The translations under genes and the position numbers were made by a program. A stretch of 64,000 bases of DNA from Isoetes taiwanensis (Eukaryota > Streptophyta > Lycopodiopsida > Isoetales > Isoetaceae): contig JAJEKV010000051.1 of the NCBI GenBank assembly GCA_021234155.1, positions 5,214,698 to 5,278,697 on the forward strand, given 5' to 3'. Positions within the stretch are counted from its first letter, which is position 1. Each line of letters opens with the position of its first letter. Under the pieces are notes generated by a model that had not been told where the DNA came from, did not search any database, and worked only from the letters and a program-made list of their open reading frames with translations. Positions 57,236 through 64,000 of this stretch are shown here, piece after piece.

Positions 57236-57813
57236 AGTTTGTCAATTTCCGCCTTGACGCGATCCACGGTAATTGGGGTTGAGCCGGTCATTGTCGTTGC
57301 TAGGACGGGCGTGCATCAGACTTGGTAGGAATGGTGAGTTCCCCCAAGGTTTTGTCGATCCCCCGAAGATCTCTGTAGCTCCAGGCAAAAATGTGTTTGA
57401 ACTTTTTGAAGAGCGTGACGGCCCTGTTACGATAGGGTGTCGGAAGATTTGCAGCAATTCGGACAGGCTGATTGTTGCCTACGTCCACAATCTCGACTTC
57501 AGGAGTCTGAATATGGGGGATAACTTCTGTGTCCTGGACAATATGAGCAGGAGGTTGAAGCATAATAGGATGCGTGGCACTCTGCGTGGTGAAAAAGAGA
57601 GGGTGCTGAGTTTCATCAAGCAGAGGTTGCTTCATAACAGCGTGTACATCTACAGGAGCGGCAGGAGGTTCAGCATCTGAAAAGTGATCAACACGTTGGA
57701 TTCGATTGCAAGGAGCCAGGTAAGGGTCAAGCAAAGCGACTACCGGCCTGGTCCGATCAAGAGTCATTTCGCCCCAAGGATCAAAGATATTGGGTAGGAT
57801 GACAGAGGCGGAA
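57236..57813 (-). pseudogene. Protease-RT linker, right copy
   Basis: Open frame 57890-57300 on the minus strand, reading PAHIVQDTEVIPHIQTPEVE, IVDVGNNQPVRIAANLP, FKKFKHIFAWSYRDLRGID and LGELTIPTKSDA. The last parts are the FKDVFAWSYEDMPGID-like entry to RT in gypsy polyproteins. This copy is uninterrupted and shows the empty target of the nested element. Confidence 0.75.
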
Positions 57814-58764
57814 CTACCGGTGGAGCCCGAACTTGATAGATATTCGGGCGTCCCCCCTAATCGGTGTGGGGGAGAGAGAGGGTTCAGCATTGTCGACGGA
57901 AATGATTTTGCCTGTTTCTAAATCCATGGTGTTATTGAGGTGACCATCTGTGATGACTAACTGATCCGTGGCCCAGTAATGGATACTCTTGGCCTGGCGG
58001 AGAAAAGGTCTGCCGACCAACATTTCATAATCACCTGGATCTTCGCCAGCCTTCCAAACACCAAATTCCAAGGGGAATCTGAGATCACCAATGTTGATGT
58101 GAAGAAGAGGCGTGACGCCTTGAGGTCGCGTGATATGGCCATTGGCCAATTTGATGTCATATGGGGCACGATAGAGTTGTTTGATGCCCATTTGTTTGCG
58201 GAGTTTGTCCGTGATGAGATTGACCGCGCTACCTCCGTCAATTTGAACATGATTGACTTGTTGATTGCCCACCGTGGCATGTACCGTGGGTGTAGAGGTA
58301 GCAACAGCCCCAACCATAACAGTCGGGAGGGGTAAGTGGTCCTTGAGAGCAGGACAGAGTTTCAAAATCGTGGCAAGACTTAGAGGAATTTTGATTTTTG
58401 CCAGCTCTTCTTGGAGTTCCAGAGGCACATGAGAAAAAGGATCTGCGGGATCCACAGTCTTTGGAGTGCGTGGTAAGGAAGCAGCAACTTCTTTGAGTAG
58501 GTCTACCTCAGCAGCGATATTTGGATATGGCTGAGAGCGTGGAGGTTGAGACATGGAAGGTGCTTCTTGTCTTTGTTGAGCTCTAGTGGTGGCATGAACA
58601 TTAGCCAACGTGTGGCCTTCAGCAGCTTGCATGAGGTTCAAAATGCTTTGGCGAACTTTAGGCATAACATGCGGCATGAGTTTCTCAAGTCGGGTGCAAA
58701 GTGAACCTTTTTTTCTTCTCGCATGAGGAATGGTGTCGACAAACAAAGGCGGGTTGCGTGCCAT
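57814..58764 (-). pseudogene. Retropepsin-like protease region, right copy
   Basis: A 316-codon open frame with a linker rich in Pro/Gln, then VQIDGGSAVNLITDKLRKQM (aspartate codon at plus 58237-58239), IKLANGHITRPQGVTPLLHI, GDYEMLVGRPFLRQAKSIHY and LETGKIISVDNAEPS. It would process the Gag-Pol polyprotein. It is almost identical to the left copy over several hundred bases (e.g. 58025-58440 against 47470-47880), which implies recent duplication or conversion. Confidence 0.8.
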
Positions 58765-60599
58765 TAGGAATAATGGTTAAGGGGGCGTGGCATACAGTGC
58801 GGCGTGAAACCAAACCAACCCAATTTGATGGTGGGACGGGAGGATTAAGAGCACGAAAAATTTCTTCCGTGCTTGTTGATCCATCCGAGGTTGATTGGCG
58901 GGAGCTGGTTGATAGCGTGATTTCGAGGCGCCGCGAGGTGGCTTTAGAAGAACAGGGGCTTGCGCCTTGTTTGCCATTAGCAATCCGAGTTGGTAAGCCT
59001 GTGAGGCGGACCGATGTGGTCCGATTTGTGCCGTGAAGCCGCACGAACTTGTGGAAGTTGAGGACACGCCGTGGTGGTATGACCCCATTCTTGGCGGTGA
59101 TAACACCGAGCTTTGAAGGATCAAAAGGAGGGCGTGTGTTGGGTCCCCGTTGTTGCTCCATTGTCGATAGAGTTGATTGGGTTGCGCTGCGGTGGTGGTG
59201 GTCAGCGATATTGCGATTGGTGCCGAGGTGTGGTTTGCACTTGATAAACCATTTTTTTTGTTGCGGAAAGGTGTAGGATGAGTGCGAGTGCACTCTTCCG
59301 CGGGCATGATTGCACATGTTGCATCTTTTACAATGAGGCGGGCCATTGGTGGAGTTGCACTCATTCACCAAGTGGCCTTGATATTTGCGAGATATGGCAC
59401 CAGATCCGGATTGCTGGCTGGATTGGTGTGTTGAGGTTGAGCAAATGATGGGGAACCATGGCGAGGCGGAATGAAAGGGAGCTCCCGAAGAGCCACGCCA
59501 CGGGGAGGGAAACATTGATCGAAAGTGATTGACAAGATCGATAGCTTTGCTCCAAAGTCTTGGCCAGTATTGGGTCATGAGTCGGATAGCTGGAGGAAGT
59601 CCTTGGAGAAACCAGACCAAGATCTGGCTCTGTGTGGGGTACTCCTTGAGTTTGTTGAGCAGAATGTGAAGGCGATCTGCAAAATCCCTGGCAGACTCCA
59701 TGGGCTCTTGTTGAAGGTCATTGAGTTGTTTGAGATGAAGCTGATCATCATCCGTGGTCCCATAGTGAGAAAGCGGTTCTCATTTTCGACCAATCTTGTT
59801 TCCAAAGTGGCTTTTGTTGGACATGAGCCATTGATGAGGGGAACCACGCAGGCGTTGTGGAAAAGATGTGAAATTTCAGTTGAGGGTTGCGATGACCATT
59901 CAGGACAGCCAGAGCCTCAAATTCTTCCATGTGGGCTTGAGCACTTTGGTCTAAGGGTTTGCCTTTCGTGTTGCCAAAGGTGGGATAAGTCAGCTTAAGG
60001 GTCTGAAAGGTAGAGGTAAAAGTGATGGGCTGGACAGGAACATGATAGTGAGAATATTGAGGTGGAGTTGGAGGTGGTATGGTCTTTGGAAAGACCCCAC
60101 CAAGGGGTGGCCGAGGTGGAGGTACCGGAGGTGCCTGATCATTGGGTTTGAGGTCTGTAAGATTGTAAACAGGAAGAGCGGTGGGAAAGGTAGGGAAGGG
60201 AAATTCCTGGGGAGGAGCAAAAGAGATATGTGGATATCCCTGTCCACCCGTAGGAGATGATGGTTGTGAAGGCAGAGGCGTATGGCCAGAAGACGGATGG
60301 ATGAAGGCATGTTCTGGGGTATGAAAGTAAGGTTGAGCAGGTTGAGCCGGATATGGCTCCTGATAGTGATGAGGAGACTGAGGCTGTGAGCAATGTTTGC
60401 ACGCTTGAGGCGGAGAATTTGGACGAGACATGACACGAGGGGTGGGTGGCGCCGACTGAGCCCTAGACCGAATGTGGCCTCCCTCAATGTCATAAGCAGA
60501 TCCATACATGTCACGAACAGCTTCCCTTCGATGATGGCGCTCCAAGCGAGACGCCGTCTGGGAAAGAAGTTCTTCTGGCGTGAAGTTTCGGACAGACAT
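58685..60599 (-). pseudogene. Gag, right copy
   Basis: The probable start is MSVRNFTPEELLSQTASRLE at 60599, 47 nt after the LTR edge; a further ATG at 60674 lies inside the LTR. A Pro/Gln/Tyr-rich N-terminal part follows (60.5-60.1 kb), then the capsid-like part LKLTYPTFGNTKGKPLDQSA, EEFEALAVLNGH, MESARDFADRLHILLNKLKE and FLQGLPPAIRLM, then the zinc knuckle near 59.32 kb (HCKRCNMCNHA with the last Cys lost by a frame change). Frame breaks near 59.76 kb and 59.3 kb fall where the left copy differs at CAG/CTG. Confidence 0.8.
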
Positions 60600-60645
60600 G
60601 GCGACAGAAGAAAGGAAAATCGAATCGCACCCAGCGGCGGCATGG

Positions 60646-61236
60646 TGTTTGGGTGCGGGTTCGAACTCCTGCAAGACAGCCCTCTGTGAGGACCCTTGGA
60701 TCTAACAGGAGAATCCGGGGGACTATGTCACGCGGGATTTGCAAGAAAAGAACAAGAAGAAGAAAACAGAACCAAAGAGAACAATGAGAGGAAAATGATA
60801 AGCTTCCTTGATATCAATGATGAACATACATGAGCTCTCGCAATCGAGAGAAGACTGAAGAGAGACAAGACTCAAAACTCATCTAAAACTCATGTGCTAG
60901 CTCTACTCATATATATAGTACAATGGCCTTTGGCCCAATATAGACACTCTGACTGATCTCGGTGCCGACTCCTGGAAGGAGGCCTGATTTGCAGGAATAT
61001 TGGCGGTGCCTCTTGAAGTGCCTAGAATCACGCTGACGCTGACGCGGGCGGTGATGGGCCGTCACTTGTCTGAGCGGCGCCTCTTGTGGATGGACGCAGG
61101 CTTTGACTGCGTGGTCTGCTGCTTGGTCTTCTGCTGAGCCTTTGATGGCTGACCCGTGGCTGACTGTGGATCCTTGTTCTTGACCTGGTCCGTCGTATGC
61201 ATGAATAGTCCTGTACCAGGAGGCACAGGACTAACA
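60646..61236 (-). repeat. Outer right LTR (5' LTR of the right copy)
   Basis: 591 bp; followed on plus by ACTCT, the outer target duplication. Its last ~40 bp differ from the other LTRs (gtaccaggaggcacaggac), so the end is partly diverged. No convincing primer-binding site was found next to its left edge, possibly because the sequence there (cgcacccagcggcggcatgg against cagacccaagaacgcggcatgg) is unreliable. Confidence 0.9.
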
Positions 61237-61241
61237 ACTCT

Positions 61242-61619
61242 CCTATAGTTTGTACTTTCTTCAAAAAATCTCCTTACCAATTCTCGCTCGTTTTTGCTTA
61301 ATAAATCAACAGGAGTAGCTGTAACATTAGATGGACCAGTCTTTGTCAACTCAATTGGATTCACATGTAGAGCATAATAAGATAATGATTTAAGCACCGA
61401 AATAAAATAAAGCTATGCAAAATCAGAATCAGAGTTTATAAATGGCTTTTATGTATCAGAAATAAAAAAATCAAAATTTATGAATGGGTTTTATGAATCA
61501 GAAATCAGAAAATAAAAACTATAAATCAGAAATTCATAAATTCAAATCATAATCCACGAATTGAAGCATAAAAATCTGATTTGAATATTACGAAATAATA
61601 TTATACCTATTTTGTAGAT
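61242..61619. other. Right flank of the gypsy element, unassigned
   Basis: A minus-strand frame at 61397-61240 reads LHVNPIELTKTGPSNVTATP and VDLLSKNERELVRRFFEEST. It looks coding, but I do not recognise it; the retrotransposon insertion cuts it. After 61400 the sequence is AT-rich with short direct repeats (aatcagaaaataaaa-like). Confidence 0.4.
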
Positions 61620-62140
61620 TTTTCCCTTGCTTCGAATTTATGCATCAATCTTAAATTCTCTCTAATGAATATCAAAACGCTCCAATTGAGCAGGCTTTAA
61701 ACGATTCCTCTTTTTAGTATGTGCATGAGCATGACCGCTCCAATTTCTCTCGCAAGCACCAAAAGAACAATTCTAAATAGCTTGCAGTAGTAATGAGACA
61801 AAACTATGTCATTCTAAATGTATATCATTGAACTAACTTTGCTAACCCGTGATAACACACGAATAAATAGTTTTTGTAACTCTGGAGTATGGCCTCCAAA
61901 GTGCTCCCACCAAGAAACTGGTTTGGCTTGATAACTTTCCGTTCGCATAAGGGGAGACGTAAACATGGAGGAAGCATTATTATGAAAAGCACCAAATTGT
62001 TCTAGCAACTTCTCGGTTTCATCCACACTATAAACAACACTAATGTATTTGATAAAGCCTTCCATTAGTTCTGGAGGAACTATAAAACTATCTCGCCTCC
62101 ATAAAGGGTGCATGAGATGCGCAACAATAGAATAGAATAG
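61620..62140 (-). pseudogene. hAT transposase C-terminal (dimerisation) fragment
   Basis: On the minus strand: AHLMHPLWRR, then IVPPELMEGFIKYISVVYS, then FHNNASSMFTSPLMRTESYQ, then PVSWWEHFGGHTPELQKLFI and RVLSR (61.87-61.92 kb). After a probable intron comes SFGACERNWSGHAHAHTKKR, then NRLKPAQLERFDIH (61.77-61.68 kb). WW..FG...PELQKLAIRVLS...CERNWS is the hallmark of plant hAT/DUF659-type transposases. The DDE core upstream is missing, and an in-frame stop precedes NCSFGACE, so it is a remnant. Confidence 0.8.
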
Positions 62141-62460
62141 AATAGATTTTTTATCATCCACGGAGACCAATTGGCATATGGGACCCAAACAAAAAGAGAG
62201 CAGCAAGCGCATTACTGTCAAGATTAAAAAACCCCCGCCCCGAAGGGTTTTCGAGGGAAAAATCTTAGTAGTAATAAGTATGCTGGTACACTGTACAATT
62301 GTATAGGATAATTCAATACTACCCCGAAGGACACAACTAAGTCCGTGCATCTATAACCTCCTGGAGATATGACCCCAACAAGCCCACGGATGTCGTATTC
62401 AATAACTCATGCAACGGTTGGCCAGGCACTAGTAACCGAACATTGAATTGGTCTTTGAAA
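62120..62460 (-). pseudogene. LINE 3' end fragment
   Basis: Matches the 3' end of the inverted LINE at 35.19-35.47 kb: ccaattggcatatgggaccc against ccaataggtctatgggatcc, ggttttcgagggaaaaa against agttttcgagggaaaaaa, and gtacactgtacaattgta against gacaaactgtacaattata. The minus-strand residues GLVGSYLQEVI correspond to GIRGSYV at 35.40 kb. It is a 5'-truncated LINE copy adjoining the hAT remnant. Confidence 0.75.
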
Positions 62461-64000
62461 CCACTTCCAACATTTATCAAATAAAGCTAATACTTGCTCA
62501 CACCTAATTTAAAAAGAAATCCATGTTAGTTGGCTATCAAGAAAAGATAGAGATGCAAATGGCATCAAATTAAATCATATAATGTATGGCTTAGAGATGC
62601 TGGTCCAGCACAACAGCGTATGTTTTTTTGACAAAATTCAAGCCTACACGAATATTTAGATCTAAGTGAAACTTAAAAAGATAAAAAACTAGCATATCTG
62701 GTCAAATAAATAAAGGAAGCAGCAAAAAAAGAGAGATAAATACTTGTCTTCGTTTCCAGAATCCTCAATCCTTCCACTCTTAAGCTTCAGATCGATGCAT
62801 GAACTCGTATACTAAACCTATTATGCAACCCCAGGCGCAACATTGAGCGCCCATGATTTAGTTGTTGAATGCTTTAATACATGTCGCATAGTCCTCTTTG
62901 TACCCATGACGTGTTTTCTTGCAAACATTCTGATAGTGATACTTCCCATCATTTGCAGCAGATAGTGCAAGATCACATCTTTTACATGGCACCTTGCCTC
63001 CTAAGAAAGCAAGCTATTTGTAAGCGAATTTATGTGTTCATCAAATTACATGTTCATATGCAAAAAACTCAAGCTACCATAAGTAAATATGACTATGCAC
63101 GAAATATTGTTGATGAAAGGCTTATGAGAGTCCTGAATGAAAAGACCCACTTGTTATAAAAAGGTCTATCCATCAATAGCTGTAGGAAGAGATCTAGGCT
63201 GCTATTGGTTTTTTTTTTTTTGAAAGGCACGGTGGATTTTTTATATTTCATTTAAAAAATGTACATATAGAAAATTAGTGAATAAATCACTTGGAGGCAT
63301 GTCCAACAGAAGACATAACCCCTATGCTACAGATAATAGTTCATTAGCAGCATTACTATAACAAAATTAAGCATTGCAATGCTTATGATAAAATGTTAAT
63401 AGATGTATACAAAATAGACCAGATAAGTTCAGATAATTTCATGCAACCTCAGACTTCACTCAGCAGCATCAATCAGATCTTGAAGTGTTAAGTCAGCCAC
63501 TGTAGTATTCCCAAATATCCAGAGCATTTGGTCCAGCTGTTTAATGGAAAACGAGGTGAAGTCAAGCAACAAGAGTATGTGGGCCTCCCTTTTCTGCTGC
63601 CATTTGTGAAATAACTGTATGAAGAACGGCTTCAAATTGTTAAACATCCATACATCCTTTCTGTTCAGCATTTTCTGTAATGCCATAGCATGAACCACCT
63701 CCTGTTTCAGAATAATCATAGTTTCTGCCCCCCTCACATCTTGTCATCCTGTCTTGTCCCTAACTAGATGGAGCTCCAGCTTCAGTCAACCTCTTCATTT
63801 GTTCTGTGAAGCAAACCGTTTGCATCAGTTAGCAATAAAAAGAAGAAATTGAAATTTCCAATGAATTTCCCAATTCTATCCCACTCCTTGTCTGTAATTA
63901 TATGCAGCAAGCACACTAAGCCAATGATATTTGGTTGTTTCTTCTCTATGGCAACCCGGTTCCTATGCTTCCATATACACCAACAGCAAGGGGCTCTAGT
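62461..64000. other. Unassigned AT-rich DNA, no gene recognised
   Basis: Short frames only: plus 62881-63159 and minus 63737-63456 (ending LTLQDLIDAAE-stop). The latter could be a last exon, but it matches nothing I know. A T-run at ~63210-63221 may be a retroelement tail. Confidence 0.4.

Larger units (their letters stand above)
36637..61236 (-). mobile_element. Compound Ty3/gypsy (Tat-like) retrotransposon: LTR-int-LTR-int-LTR
   Basis: Three ~591-bp LTRs (36637-37228, 50102-50692, 60646-61236; TGTTTGG...CTAACA on plus) enclose two near-identical internal regions. ACTCT at 36632-36636 and 61237-61241 is one target duplication for the whole array. This shows a single insertion later expanded by recombination, rather than two insertions. 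Each internal part reads, on the minus strand, gag, protease, RT, RNase H, integrase, then ~3.9 kb with extra ORFs before the polypurine tract (TTTGGTGGGGGAG, plus 50693-50706 and 37229-37242). Long extra coding space after integrase and an antisense gene are marks of the Tat lineage. The lineage call is inference. Confidence 0.9.

Noticed and set aside
36637-61236. Methylcytosine deamination (RIP-like C-to-T decay) as the cause of the copy differences
   Set aside because: The changes are A-to-G and T-to-C beside C/G, with indels; C-to-T at CHG would turn CAG into TAG and CTG into TTG, which is not the pattern seen.

Overview
The window is nuclear DNA of a land plant. The only complete host gene I find is a plant-specific one: a spliced SHAQKYF-type MYB repressor with an N-terminal zinc knuckle (17.8-19.0 kb, minus strand). 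The mobile elements are also plant-type: Helitrons, a large Ty3/gypsy element with extra genes after integrase (Tat-like), a hAT remnant and PPR-DYW debris. I cannot name the species. Over 80% of the window is transposon-derived.

Layout. (1) 1-13,199: a head-to-tail array of Helitron-like elements on the plus strand. Three copies of the same 3' end (7-bp GC hairpin, 9 nt, CTAG) lie at 2,245, 7,462 and 13,170. The first two are followed at once by the same 5' end (TCTACTTACTTAAAA). The array carries gene debris: a frameshifted PPR-DYW fragment and unidentified exons. It also holds a minus-strand Helitron (9,950-12,151) containing a 1.7-kb CT satellite, a perfect five-unit heat-shock element and a tRNA-like (SINE) head. 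(2) 13.2-14.3 kb: 3' end of a LINE, minus strand. (3) 14,736-15,202: eight tandem hairpins whose stems differ in sequence but stay complementary around a conserved core. (4) The MYB gene. (5) 21.97-35.18 kb: a plus-strand LINE split between endonuclease and reverse transcriptase by an 11.4-kb LTR element (22,873-34,267, minus strand, target duplication GCTTC). That element has a Met-tRNA primer site and no recognisable pol, and it carries a truncated mitochondrial dicarboxylate/uncoupling carrier gene in antisense. (6) 35.19-36.45 kb: inverted LINE 3' piece and a copia scrap. (7) 36,637-61,236: a compound Ty3/gypsy element, LTR-internal-LTR-internal-LTR, with one outer target duplication (ACTCT). 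Each internal part encodes gag, protease, RT, RNase H and integrase, then two extra sense ORFs and a short antisense gene with its own TATA box. The left copy is interrupted by a 2.9-kb non-autonomous LTR element. (8) 61.2-64.0 kb: hAT transposase remnant, another LINE 3' end, and unassigned DNA.

One cross-cutting observation affects every retroelement ORF. Where two copies can be compared, differences cluster at CAG/CTG sites (CAG to CGG or CG, CTG to CCG or CG, plus small indels). This is not the C-to-T pattern of methylcytosine decay. It looks like a consensus error at CHG-methylated sites in long-read data, so many frameshifts called here may not be real.

No prokaryote-type system, CRISPR array or rRNA gene was seen. 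The most novel candidates are the covarying hairpin array, the tandem Helitrons, the heat-shock element inside a Helitron and the antisense gene of the gypsy element.
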